A stretch of DNA of 64,000 nucleotides from Saccharothrix espanaensis DSM 44229 (GTDB lineage: Bacteria; Actinomycetota; Actinomycetes; Mycobacteriales; Pseudonocardiaceae): positions 806,001-870,000 of the forward strand of contig NC_019673.1 in the NCBI RefSeq assembly GCF_000328705.1. Direction: 5' to 3'. The notes beneath the pieces were generated by a model. That model saw only the letters and a list, made by a program, of their open reading frames with translations. It was not told the origin of the DNA and did not search any database. The stretch's first letter is position 1. Each line of letters starts with the position of its first letter. Position numbers and translations under genes: made by a program. Positions 45,108-55,019 of the stretch are shown here, piece by piece.

Positions 45108-46073
45108 TCACCCCAGGCCGGACATCCGCAGCGCGGCGTCCAGGCGGTGCCGGCAGCGCTCCAGCGACCGCTCCGCGCCGTGCGCGCGCACCCGGTCGAG
45201 CTCGGCCGGGTCGTCGAGCAGGGCCTGCGTCCGCTCCCGCACGTCGCGCAGCTCCTCGACCACGGCCTCGGCCGCCGTCTCCTTCAGCTCGGCGTAGCCG
45301 GACAGCGAGGCCGCGATCTCGTCCGGGTCCTTCGCGGTGCACGCGGCGAGGATCTCCAGCAGGTTCGCCACGCCCGGCTGGGTCTCCGGCGCGTACTGGA
45401 CGATCCCGATGTCGTCGGTCACCGCCCGCTTGATCTTCCGCCGGACGAGATCGGGCGAGTCGAGCACGAATACCGTGCCGGCCGCGTCTTTTGCGGTTTT
45501 CGCCATTTTGCGGGACGGGTCCGCCAAATCGCGGACGCGGGCGGCGGTCGGCGGGATCACCGACTTCGGCATCACGAACACCTCGCCGTAAGTCCCGTTG
45601 AACCGGCGGGCCAGCACGCGGGCGAGTTCGACGTGCTGGGCCTGGTCGTCGCCCACCGGGACCTCGTGCGCGCCCTGGAGCAGGATGTCGGCCGCCATCA
45701 GCACCGGGTAGGTGAGCAGGCTCAGCCGGACCGACGAGCGGCCCGCGGACTTCTCCTTGAACTGGATCATCCGCGCGGCCTCGCCGTACGTGCAGGTGCA
45801 CTCCAGCACCCAGGTCAGCGCGCCCAGCTCGCGGACCAGGTCGGACTGCACCGACACCGAGCGCGGGTCGACCCCGGCGGCGATCAGCACCGCGAGCTGT
45901 TCCCTGGTCAGGGCGCGCAACCGGGTCGGGTTGTGCGACGAGGTCATGGCGTGCAGGTCGCTGATGAAGTAGACGTCCTCATCGGTGCCCTCGGCCGCCC
46001 ACCGGCGGATGGCACCCAGGTAGTTGCCCAACTGCACCGGGCCGGACGGGGTGATCGCGGACAGCCGGATCAT
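45108..46073 (-). CDS. trpS: Tryptophanyl-tRNA synthetase
   Basis: The 321-residue class Ic synthetase charges tRNA-Trp. The HIGH-type motif is PSGPVQLGNYLGAI (residues 9-22); the middle has SDLHAMTSSHNP and LLTYPVLMAADILLQGAHEVPVGDDQAQHVELAR. The KMSKS loop appears as SRKMAKTAKDAAGTVF, an altered form (KMAKT). Expression is very probably controlled by transcription attenuation, since a 15-codon leader with tandem Trp codons and alternative hairpins lies just upstream. No second trpS is in view, so whether this is the only copy is unknown. Confidence 0.94.
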   Translation of the reverse strand: MIRLSAITPSGPVQLGNYLGAIRRWAAEGTDEDVYFISDLHAMTSSHNPTRLRALTREQLAVLIAAGVDPRSVSVQSDLVRELGALTWVLECTCTYGEAARMIQFKEKSAGRSSVRLSLLTYPVLMAADILLQGAHEVPVGDDQAQHVELARVLARRFNGTYGEVFVMPKSVIPPTAARVRDLADPSRKMAKTAKDAAGTVFVLDSPDLVRRKIKRAVTDDIGIVQYAPETQPGVANLLEILAACTAKDPDEIAASLSGYAELKETAAEAVVEELRDVRERTQALLDDPAELDRVRAHGAERSLERCRHRLDAALRMSGLG

Positions 46074-46124
46074 GGTGGCTTCCCTTCGAGGTCTGCCCGC
46101 CCGACCGACCCCCGAACGCACGAA

Positions 46125-46145
46125 GGCCGCCCTGGGCGGGCGGCC
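46125..46145 (-). terminator. Attenuator hairpin of the trpS leader
   Basis: GGCCGCCC (46145-46138 on the minus strand) pairs with GGGCGGCC (46132-46125) around a five-base loop, and flanking ACGAA/TTCGT can extend the stem across a bulge. It lies 24 bp after the leader-peptide stop and about 50 bp before trpS. Its 5' arm can instead pair with GGCGGCC in the leader (46179-46173). Confidence 0.8.
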
Positions 46146-46168
46146 AGCGTTTCGTCAACGCACAGTTC

Positions 46169-46216
46169 TCACGGCCGCCGCGAGGCGGTCCACCAGAACG
46201 GGTAAAGAGTGCGCAT
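46169..46216 (-). CDS. Trp leader peptide of trpS (15 residues, tandem Trp)
   Basis: ATG 46216 to TGA 46169 encodes MRTLYPFWWTASRRP. The two adjacent TGG codons (46195-46190) are the regulatory codons. The sequence just after them, CCGCC-TCGC-GGCGG, forms a hairpin; when a ribosome stalls on the Trp codons this hairpin is disrupted. GGCGGCC is then free to pair with the 5' arm of the downstream terminator. Leader peptides ending in Trp-Trp-Thr-Ala are known or predicted for trp genes in other actinobacteria. The ATG sits exactly at the expected transcription start. Confidence 0.88.
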   Translation of the reverse strand: MRTLYPFWWTASRRP

Positions 46217-46223
46217 AGCCGCG

Positions 46224-46251
46224 ATCATAGCGTGTTTTACCTGTGTGTCAC
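46224..46251 (-). promoter_or_regulatory. Promoter of the trpS leader transcript
   Basis: On the minus strand, -35 GTGACA (46251-46246), a 16-bp spacer, and -10 TATGAT (46229-46224) are followed by seven bases and then the ATG of the leader peptide. This is a near-consensus vegetative promoter giving a leaderless leader peptide. Confidence 0.8.
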
Positions 46252-46268
46252 GGGTCTACATTTCTTCT

Positions 46269-46568
46269 ATGTACATCGTGCTGCTGGAGTACATCAAGCC
46301 ACTGGCCGAAGTCGACTACACCCTGCCGGATCACGTGGACTGGCTGAACAAGCAGTATGAAGCCGGTTACTTCCTCGCGTCCGGCCGGCAGACCCCCCGC
46401 GTCGGCGGGGTGATCATCACCCGGCCCATGCCGCGCGGCAAGCTCGACGCCCTGCTCGCCACCGATCCCTTCGCGGTGCAGAAGCTGGCCCGCCACCGGG
46501 TGGTGGAGTTCCGCGCCACCAAGACCGCCCCGGAGCTGGCCAAGGTCAACGAAGCCGCGCTGACCTGA
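46269..46568 (+). CDS. YciI-family protein
   Basis: The 99-residue protein has a dimeric alpha-beta-barrel (ferredoxin-like) fold: MYIVLLEYIKPLAEVDYTLPDHVDWLNKQYEAGYFLASGRQTPRVGGVIITRP, then a helix and the strand HRVVEFRATKTAPEL. The His of DHVDWL and the Asp are the usual YciI active-site pair; enzymatic role not established for most members. It is divergent from trpS; TACATT lies six bases before the ATG, suggesting a leaderless transcript. Confidence 0.85.
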   Translation: MYIVLLEYIKPLAEVDYTLPDHVDWLNKQYEAGYFLASGRQTPRVGGVIITRPMPRGKLDALLATDPFAVQKLARHRVVEFRATKTAPELAKVNEAALT

Positions 46569-46583
46569 CGTGCGCCACCGACC

Positions 46584-46607
46584 CGCCACCCGGCCCGCCG
46601 GGTGGCG
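46584..46607. terminator. Hairpin terminator between yciI-like gene and convergent small gene
   Basis: CGCCACCCGGC and GCCGGGTGGCG pair perfectly (11 bp) with a minimal loop, 15 bp after the YciI stop and directly before the 3' end of the small minus-strand gene. Confidence 0.75.
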
Positions 46608-46613
46608 TGGCGA

Positions 46614-46832
46614 TCAGCCGGCCTCCCGCTCCGCCTTCCGAGCAGCTTTCCGGGCCGCTTTCCGGTCGGCCTTGCTCCCCGTCCGACCTGCGGCTTCGCC
46701 CTCCGCCTCGGCCGCTTTCCGGGCCGTTTTCCGGGCCGCCTTCGCGCGGGCGTCGAGCAGGGCGGTCACCGGGCACCGCTTGCAGCGGGGCTTGGACCGG
46801 CAGCACTTCTTCTTCACCTTGGTCTTGCCCAA
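46614..46832 (-). CDS. Small Cys/Lys-rich protein of unknown function
   Basis: A 72-residue, very basic protein. The N-terminus LGKTKVKKKCCRSKPRCKRCPV has four cysteines in a C-C-x5-C-x2-C pattern that could bind a metal. The rest is an Ala/Lys/Arg-rich helix with repeated ARKAAxKAA units. TTG 46832 is chosen because GAGGGGGAG lies a suitable distance upstream; ATG 46850 is possible, but that site would then lie inside the gene. Actinobacteria carry similar short proteins of unknown role. Nucleic-acid or ribosome binding is a guess from charge. Confidence 0.68.
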   Translation of the reverse strand: MGKTKVKKKCCRSKPRCKRCPVTALLDARAKAARKTARKAAEAEGEAAGRTGSKADRKAARKAARKAEREAG

Positions 46833-46994
46833 GTGACGTCTCCCCCTCATCCGGGTGACTTGACACTAGGTGAGGCTGACCTCACCCCGCTCTCGTGTGT
46901 GGTATTGGCTACCGGACCGGTAGGCTGTCCGGAGGCTCGCGCGTTCTCTGTCCGGCGCCTGCCAATCCTCGACAGACAGCTCTAGGAGTTCCGC

Positions 46995-48896
<1,902 letters not shown>

Positions 48897-48909
48897 CCGA
48901 CCTTCCGCG

Positions 48910-48940
48910 AACGCCCCCGCACCTCGGTGCCGGGGGCGTT
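48910..48940 (+). terminator. Rho-independent-type terminator of typA
   Basis: AACGCCCCCG and CGGGGGCGTT form a 10-bp stem whose loop also pairs (CACC/GGTG), followed by TTTTCG. It starts 14 bp after the stop codon. Confidence 0.92.
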
Positions 48941-49109
48941 TTCGCTGTTCAGGGCAGGTGCGCCGGGCGAGGCCCGCAGCACACCCCATTAATAAGGTAT
49001 GCGTGCGTCAGCGCACAGCGGTCAACCGGAGCGGACGCGGGTGCGTCCTGGTGGTGTGAAGCCCGGGGTCCTCGGTCAACTGTCGACACGTTCTGGCACT
49101 CTCGTGGCC

Positions 49110-50798
49110 ATGACTCGGTCTGGGGGGACGCGCGGGCGCGCGGCCGTCGCGGTGGTGGTGCTCTTCGTGCTGTCCGCGTGCTCGGTGACGCCGCCTCCGC
49201 CGCTGGTGCCGTCCACGCCGGGGATGACGGTCGTGCCGAAGGAGAGGCTGAACGAGGTCGTCGTCGGGGTCGACGAGATCAAGGGCAGCTACAACCCGCA
49301 CACGTTCGCCGGCCAGTCCACGATCACCACGGCGCTGTCGTCGCTGCTGCTCCCCAGCGCCTTCCGGGCGAACACCGACGGCAGCCCGCGGATGGACCTC
49401 GACCTGCTGGCGAGCGCCGAGGTGACCAAGGCCGAGCCGTACACGGTCACCTACACGATCCGCCGGGACGCCTCCTGGTCGGACAGCGCGCCGATCGCCG
49501 CCGAGGACTTCGTCTACCTCTGGGAGCGGATGCGCGAGGAGCCCGGCGTGCTCGACCCGGCCGGCTACCGGCTGATCACCGACATCGCCTCGCGCGAGGG
49601 CGGCAAGGTCGTCGAGGTCGTCTTCGGCTCCCCCTACCCGGGCTGGCGGAGCCTGTTCGCGAACCTGCTGCCGGCGCACCTGCTCAAGGACGCGCCCGGC
49701 GGGTGGGCCTCCGCGCTGACCGACAGCTTCCCGGCCAGCGCCGGCCCGTTCGCGGTCCGCACCCTCGACCAGCCGCGCGGCGAGATCATCCTGGAGCGCA
49801 ACGACCGGTTCTGGGAGCGGCCGGCGGCGCTGGACCGGGTGGTCCTGCGCCGGGCGAGCCAGCACGACACGATCGAGGCCCTCAAGTCGGGTGACGACCA
49901 GGCCGCGCTGGTCCGCGCCGAGGCCATCGCGTTGAAAGAAATCGAGGAACTCGGCCGGACAACGCCGCTGACGACGTCGGTGGCCCCGCGCTCCGAGGTC
50001 GTGCAGGTGCTGGCCCGGCCGGCCGCGCCGCAGATGGCCGACGTCCGGGTCCGCCAGGCCGTGCTCAACGCGCTGAACCGGGACGAGCTGATCGCCATCG
50101 GCAGCCGCAACGGCCCGGGGGCCAAGCTGCGGGCGGATTCGCAGGTCGTGGCGCCCACGAAGGCCGGTTACCAGGCCACCTACCAGGCCGGCACGACCCC
50201 GGTCGGGCAGTTGCTGACCGAGGCCGGCTACACCCAGCAGAACGGGCAGTGGGTGCGGGACGGCAAAGAACTCTCGCTGACCATCGCCGCGCCCGCCGGG
50301 GTGGAGCCGTATGTGACCGTCGCGAACCAGGTGCAGCGTCAACTGTCATTGTCCGGAATCGCCGGACGCCTCCTGACAACGCCCCCCAATCAGTTGTTCG
50401 GGCGCGATCTCTCCGGACTGCCGACAAACAACGCCGAGGTGGTCGACATTGCGGTCGTGCCGCGTGTCGACACCGGTGATTCGGCTACCGCGCTCGCTTC
50501 CGCGTTCGGCTGCCGCACCTCGTCGGGGGACTCGAGTACACCCATTCCGGCGAATCCCTCCGGTTTCTGTGATCAGTCCGTCCAGACCTCGATCGACGAG
50601 GCGCTGGCCGGCCGGGCCCTGCTGTCCGACGTGCTGGCCCGGGTCGAGCCGGTGCTCTGGCAGCAGGCCGTCGCACTGCCGTTGTTCCAGGTAGCGGACC
50701 TGTTGGTGGTCCTGCAGCAGGCTCAGAACGTGACCGCCGGGGCCCCCTTCGCGGGGCCGCTGAGCGACGCCGCGACGTGGCGGCGGGAAGGCCGTTGA
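49110..50798 (+). CDS. lpqW: LpqW-like family 5 substrate-binding lipoprotein
   Basis: A 562-residue lipoprotein (lipobox VLSAC-S) with the SBP_bac_5 fold of peptide-binding proteins: EIKGSYNPHTFAGQSTITTALSSLLLPSAF, SWSDSAPIAAEDFVYLWERM, VRQAVLNALNRDELIAIG. Position directly after typA equals that of lpqW in M. tuberculosis; the mycobacterial protein influences PIM and lipoarabinomannan synthesis rather than import. The next gene encodes a second family 5 binding protein with its own permeases, so this one may serve the same importer or the LpqW role. ATG 49110 is chosen; GTG 49104 is equally possible. Confidence 0.82.
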   Translation: MTRSGGTRGRAAVAVVVLFVLSACSVTPPPPLVPSTPGMTVVPKERLNEVVVGVDEIKGSYNPHTFAGQSTITTALSSLLLPSAFRANTDGSPRMDLDLLASAEVTKAEPYTVTYTIRRDASWSDSAPIAAEDFVYLWERMREEPGVLDPAGYRLITDIASREGGKVVEVVFGSPYPGWRSLFANLLPAHLLKDAPGGWASALTDSFPASAGPFAVRTLDQPRGEIILERNDRFWERPAALDRVVLRRASQHDTIEALKSGDDQAALVRAEAIALKEIEELGRTTPLTTSVAPRSEVVQVLARPAAPQMADVRVRQAVLNALNRDELIAIGSRNGPGAKLRADSQVVAPTKAGYQATYQAGTTPVGQLLTEAGYTQQNGQWVRDGKELSLTIAAPAGVEPYVTVANQVQRQLSLSGIAGRLLTTPPNQLFGRDLSGLPTNNAEVVDIAVVPRVDTGDSATALASAFGCRTSSGDSSTPIPANPSGFCDQSVQTSIDEALAGRALLSDVLARVEPVLWQQAVALPLFQVADLLVVLQQAQNVTAGAPFAGPLSDAATWRREGR

Positions 50799-50858
50799 CC
50801 GTTGACTCGGCTAATTGGGTGAGTTCACCCGGACTCCGGATGCGTTCCCCGGGCAATA

Positions 50859-50887
50859 TTGACAGTATTCTCGTCGTCCGGTTAACG
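50859..50887 (+). promoter_or_regulatory. Promoter candidate for the oligopeptide ABC operon
   Basis: TTGACA (50859-50864), a 17-bp spacer and TTAACG (50882-50887) match a vegetative promoter. About 200 bp of 5' leader would follow, containing an 8-bp inverted repeat GGTCACGA/TCGTGACC (50944-50951 and 50964-50971) that could be an operator. The rest of the 294-bp gap shows no gene. Confidence 0.65.
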
Positions 50888-51092
50888 AACGCTCCCGCCC
50901 GGTAACGACGGAGTAGCTTGCTGCTACCAGCGTGTCACCCTTTGGTCACGATCGGCCGATGGGTCGTGACCCTGATCGGGACAGGTTCTTATCGTGCTGC
51001 AACGGTGTGTCGGTTCGGGGCGCGTTTGGCACATCTCGGTTATGGGTGGAGTTACCCGAACGGGTCGCTCCAACCCAGTGCTAGGAGGGCAC

Positions 51093-52925
51093 GTGTCGAT
51101 GAGGAGATCAAAGGCTGTCTCGGCGCTTGCGCTGCTGACCGGAGCCGCACTCTTGCTGAGTGCGTGCGGTGGCGGCGGTGCCGGTGAGGGCGACCAGGGT
51201 AGCCAGCATGACGCCGACCCCGGCAAGATCGGTGGTCAGGACGAGCTGTTCAAGCGTCCGAAGGTGGACGACATCGGCGAGATCTCGGTCGCCATCGAAG
51301 AAGGCTTCCACAACTACAACAACAACCTCGGCGCGACGAACAACTTCTCCAGCACCATCGCGCTGTCCAACGTGCAGCCCTCGCCGTACATCACCGACTT
51401 GGTCGACGGCAAGTTCGTCATCAAGATCGACGGCGACCTGATGGAGTCGATCAAGGTCACCTCGAACGACCCCCAGGTCATCGAGTGGAAGGTCAACAAG
51501 GCGGCGGTCTGGTCGGACGGGAAGCCGATCGACTGCGACGACTTCCACCTCAAGTGGCTGTCCGCGACGAGCAAGGCCACCACCAAGGGCGAGGACGGCT
51601 CCGAGGCCTCGATCTTCGACACCTCGCCCACGGGCTACGAGAACATCGAGAAGCTCGAGTGCTCGAACGAGGACAAGACGATCACGACCTCGTTCTTCAA
51701 GGACAAGCCGTTCGCGGACTACCGCGCGCTGTTCTCCCAGGTCGGTAGCGACAGCCTGCTCCCGGCGCACGTCCTCGAGGAGAAGTCCGGCGTGCCGGAC
51801 GTCACCAAGGTGCTGCCGGCGCAGAACGACGAGACGGTCAAGAAGGTCGCCGAGTTCTACACGAAGGGCTGGCTGGGCTTCGACGCCTCGGTCGCGCTCT
51901 CCGGCGGCCCGTACCTGATCGAGTCCTCGGACCTGAAGGACCAGACGGTCCTCGTGCGCAACCCGAAGTGGTGGGGCGAGAAGCCCTCCGCCTCCAAGGT
52001 CGTGCTCAAGACCAACACCGACGCCCAGTCGTCGGCGCAGCAGCTCCAGAACAAGGAAGTCGTGGTCATCGCGCCGCAGGCCGACCCGGCCGTGGCCCAG
52101 CAGCTGCGTGGCGACAGCGCGTTCAAGGTCTACGCGGCCGGTGGCCAGACCTACGAGCACGTCGACTTCAACATGGACCGGCCGCTGTTCAAGAACAACA
52201 AGGAACTGCGCCTGGCCATCGCCCAGTGCTTCGACCGCGAGGACCTGGTCGAGAAGCTGGTCAAGGACGTGGACCAGAACGCCAAGCCGCTCGGCTCGTT
52301 CACCTTCATGCCCACCGAGGTCGGCTACGAGGACCACTACGGCGACGTCGGCAAGGGTGACGTGGCCGCGGCCAAGAAGACCCTGGACGACGCCGGCTGG
52401 AAGCAGGGCGGCGACGGCATCTACACCAAGGGCGAGTACCGGGCTTCGTTCAAGCTCGGCCACAAGATCGTCCAGCGCCGTGCGGACACCGTCCGGATCC
52501 TGCAGGACAAGTGCCGCCAGGCCGGTATCGAGGTCGTCGACGACCAGGCCGCCGACTTCAACGACAAGCGCCTCCCGGCGTCCGAGTTCGACGCCGCGCT
52601 GTTCGCGTGGGTCGGCCAGCCGCTGAAGGCCGGTGCCTACGGCAACTACGCCCAGAAGGACAAGGGCGGCACGGCCAACTACAACAACTACGACTCGGCC
52701 GTCGTGACCGAGAAGTGGAAGGCCGCCAACGGCGAGCTGGACTACCAGAAGCGCACCAAGATGATGAACGACATCGACAAGGAGATGCGCAACGACCTGC
52801 ACAGCGTCCCGCTGTTCCAGCTGACCGACTTCGCCGCGCACACGGCGGACATCAGCCCGATCTCCTACATCGGTGTTGGTGGTGGCGTCACCTGGAACCT
52901 GTACGCCTGGCAGATCAAGAAGTAA
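51093..52925 (+). CDS. Oligopeptide/dipeptide ABC transporter substrate-binding lipoprotein
   Basis: The 610-residue lipoprotein (lipobox LLSAC-G, about Cys26) has an SBP_bac_5 fold: EGFHNYNNNLGATNNFSS, VWSDGKPIDCDDFHLKWLSATSK, LAIAQCFDREDLVEKLVKD. It captures peptides or a similar solute for the permease-ATPase genes downstream. Codon use and residue choice (many Lys, Asn, Asp) are less GC-driven than in the neighbours, typical of a highly expressed secreted protein. GTG 51093 lies four bases after AGGAGG; ATG 51099 is the alternative. A long hairpin follows the gene. Confidence 0.9.
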   Translation: MSMRRSKAVSALALLTGAALLLSACGGGGAGEGDQGSQHDADPGKIGGQDELFKRPKVDDIGEISVAIEEGFHNYNNNLGATNNFSSTIALSNVQPSPYITDLVDGKFVIKIDGDLMESIKVTSNDPQVIEWKVNKAAVWSDGKPIDCDDFHLKWLSATSKATTKGEDGSEASIFDTSPTGYENIEKLECSNEDKTITTSFFKDKPFADYRALFSQVGSDSLLPAHVLEEKSGVPDVTKVLPAQNDETVKKVAEFYTKGWLGFDASVALSGGPYLIESSDLKDQTVLVRNPKWWGEKPSASKVVLKTNTDAQSSAQQLQNKEVVVIAPQADPAVAQQLRGDSAFKVYAAGGQTYEHVDFNMDRPLFKNNKELRLAIAQCFDREDLVEKLVKDVDQNAKPLGSFTFMPTEVGYEDHYGDVGKGDVAAAKKTLDDAGWKQGGDGIYTKGEYRASFKLGHKIVQRRADTVRILQDKCRQAGIEVVDDQAADFNDKRLPASEFDAALFAWVGQPLKAGAYGNYAQKDKGGTANYNNYDSAVVTEKWKAANGELDYQKRTKMMNDIDKEMRNDLHSVPLFQLTDFAAHTADISPISYIGVGGGVTWNLYAWQIKK

Positions 52926-52968
52926 GTCGAGCTGCCACCAGCTCGCGACGCAAAACTGATTGATCCGA

Positions 52969-53003
52969 CCGGGGGGCCGGTGCCACAAGCACCGGCCCCC
53001 CGG
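52969..53003 (+). terminator. 15-bp hairpin between the binding-protein and permease genes
   Basis: CCGGGGGGCCGGTGC and GCACCGGCCCCCCGG form a perfect 15-bp stem with a five-base loop, 43 bp after the binding-protein stop. It probably stops most transcripts or protects the 3' end, giving an excess of binding protein over permease. Confidence 0.85.
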
Positions 53004-53071
53004 CCGGTGTCCGCGTCGGGTAGGCTGGCCCGCTCGACGGCGGGGGCGCCTAGGGAGACTAGAGACTTGTC

Positions 53072-54070
53072 ATGTTCCGTTACATAATCCGGCGGTTGTT
53101 GATCTCGATCCCGCTGCTGATCGTCGCTTCATTCCTTTGCTTCGGACTCGTCAACGCCATGGGTGACCCCCTGGGCGAGTGGAAGCTGCAGAAGCCCCGG
53201 ACGCCGGCGGAGATCACCGCCGCCTACGAGCGGACGGGCTACAACAAGCCGTTCTTCGAGCGCTACGTCAACTGGGCGGGCGACTTCGTGACCGGCGACT
53301 GGGGCGAGTCGGTCGTCCCCGGCAACGCGGGCAAGCCGGTCAAGGAAGAGCTGATCACGGCCTTCGGCATCACCCTGCGACTGATCTTGATCGCCGAGAT
53401 CGTGGCGCTGGTGCTGGGCATGGCCGTCGGCGTCATCGGCGCGGTCAGACAGTATTCGATATTCGACTACACAGCCACCGGCATAGCCTTCGCGATGTTC
53501 TCCATGCCGTTGTTCTGCGTGGCGCTCATCATCAAGGCCGGCGGTATCAAGTTCAACGACTGGCTGGAGTCGATCGGGGCCGGGCGATGGCTTACCATGG
53601 CCGGGCCGCCGGGTGACGGGTTCAAGGGCAACATCGGCGAGCAGATCTACCAGTACACCGGCGCGTTCATCCTCCCGACGATCTGCCTGGTGGCCATTCA
53701 GTTCGCGCTGTACAGCCGCTTCCAGCGGGCCTCGATGCTGGACACCCTGAACGCCGACTACGTGCGCACCGCACAGGCGAAGGGCGTCTCCGAGGGGCGC
53801 GCGATCTTCCGGCACGCCTTCCGCAACGCGCTCATCCCGATCGTCACGGTCTCCTCGTTGAACATCGGGGCCCAGTTCGGTGGCGCGGTGATCACCGAAA
53901 CGGTCTTCGGCTGGTCGGGAATGGGCAAGTTCCTGATCGAGGCCATCACCAAGATCGAGCCCTACCAGGTGCTCGGATTCATGATGGTCACCGCCGTGTT
54001 CATCATCGTGTTCAACCTGATCGCGGACATCATGTACGCGGTCCTGGACCCGAGGATCCGCCTTGACTGA
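53072..54070 (+). CDS. Oligopeptide/dipeptide ABC permease (DppB/OppB type)
   Basis: The 332-residue permease begins MFRYIIRRLLISIPLLIVASFLCF, the standard N-terminus of this subunit. It has about six helices, and the ATPase-contact EAA loop is NADYVRTAQAKGVSEGRAIFRHAFRNALIPIVTV. It forms the channel with the next permease, whose start overlaps its end by eight bases. Confidence 0.93.
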   Translation: MFRYIIRRLLISIPLLIVASFLCFGLVNAMGDPLGEWKLQKPRTPAEITAAYERTGYNKPFFERYVNWAGDFVTGDWGESVVPGNAGKPVKEELITAFGITLRLILIAEIVALVLGMAVGVIGAVRQYSIFDYTATGIAFAMFSMPLFCVALIIKAGGIKFNDWLESIGAGRWLTMAGPPGDGFKGNIGEQIYQYTGAFILPTICLVAIQFALYSRFQRASMLDTLNADYVRTAQAKGVSEGRAIFRHAFRNALIPIVTVSSLNIGAQFGGAVITETVFGWSGMGKFLIEAITKIEPYQVLGFMMVTAVFIIVFNLIADIMYAVLDPRIRLD

Positions 54071-55019
54071 GATCGGTTCCCCCGTGGCGCAGGCACCCGC
54101 GCCCACCTCGGGCGAGGCGAGCCAGTTCGACAGCACCGCCGCCCGCAAGCAGTCCACGGTCATCATGCGCCGGTTCCTGCGGCACAAGGCCGCGGTGTTC
54201 GGGCTCGTGCTGTTCGTCATCCTGGCGCTGTTCGCGTTCCTCGGTGGCGCGATCTGGAAGTACTCCTACACGGACCTGAGCTTCCGCCGCTACCTGCCGC
54301 CCAGCCTGGACCACCCGTTCGGCACCGACCGGCTCGGCGGCGACATGGTCGCCCAGCTGATCCGCGGCACCCAGTTCTCGTTGCAGATCGCCCTTGTGGT
54401 CGCGGTGCTGTCCACCGTGATCGGCGTGGTGCTCGGCGCGCTGGCCGGTTACCTCAAGGGCTGGGTCGACACCGTCATCAGCCGGTTCATCGACCTGCTG
54501 CTGGTGATCCCCAGCCTGGTCATCGCGGCCGTGCTGGTCCGCAACAGCTTCGTGGTCTCGGTCGCCGGCAACGGCGGCAGCTCGAACTGGATGATCGTGG
54601 CCCTCTACCTGGGCCTCATCGGGTGGCTGTCGATCGCCCGGGTCATCCGCGGCATGGTGCTCTCGCTGCGCGAGAAGGAGTTCGTGGAGGCCGCCCGCGC
54701 ACTGGGCGCGTCCACCTTCCGGATCGTGTTCCGGCACATCCTGCCCAACACCGTCGACGTGATCATCGTCAACGCGACGCTGGCCATCGCCCAGGCGGTG
54801 CTGCTGGAGGCCGCGCTGTCGTTCATCGGCCTCGGCGTGCAGTCGCCGGACACCTCGCTCGGCCTCATGATCAGCCAGAACAAGAACGAGCTCACGCTGC
54901 ACCCGTGGCTGTTCCTGGCCACGTTCGTGTTCATCGTGCTGATCTCGCTGTCGGTCAACTTCATCGGCGACGGTCTGCGGGACGCCTTCGACCCGCGGCA
55001 GAAGAGGGTGAAGGCATGA
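54063..55019 (+). CDS. Oligopeptide/dipeptide ABC permease (DppC/OppC type)
   Basis: The 318-residue permease has an N-terminal cytoplasmic segment, the first helix RRFLRHKAAVFGLVLFVILALFAFLG, the family element HPFGTDRLGGDMVAQLIRGTQFSL, and the EAA loop EFVEAARALGASTFRIVFRHILPNTVDVIIV. The start is TTG 54063 overlapping the previous stop; its ATGA overlap with the next gene continues a coupled operon. Confidence 0.93.
   Translation: MTEIGSPVAQAPAPTSGEASQFDSTAARKQSTVIMRRFLRHKAAVFGLVLFVILALFAFLGGAIWKYSYTDLSFRRYLPPSLDHPFGTDRLGGDMVAQLIRGTQFSLQIALVVAVLSTVIGVVLGALAGYLKGWVDTVISRFIDLLLVIPSLVIAAVLVRNSFVVSVAGNGGSSNWMIVALYLGLIGWLSIARVIRGMVLSLREKEFVEAARALGASTFRIVFRHILPNTVDVIIVNATLAIAQAVLLEAALSFIGLGVQSPDTSLGLMISQNKNELTLHPWLFLATFVFIVLISLSVNFIGDGLRDAFDPRQKRVKA

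Noticed and set aside
46125..46145. Hairpin before trpS as a plain terminator of an upstream gene
   Set aside because: The upstream gene is divergent, so no minus-strand transcript other than the trpS leader would reach it; the pairing with the leader makes attenuation the better reading.
51857..52360. Open frames overlapping the oligopeptide-binding gene
   Set aside because: Shadow frames of a gene with strong family identity along its full length.
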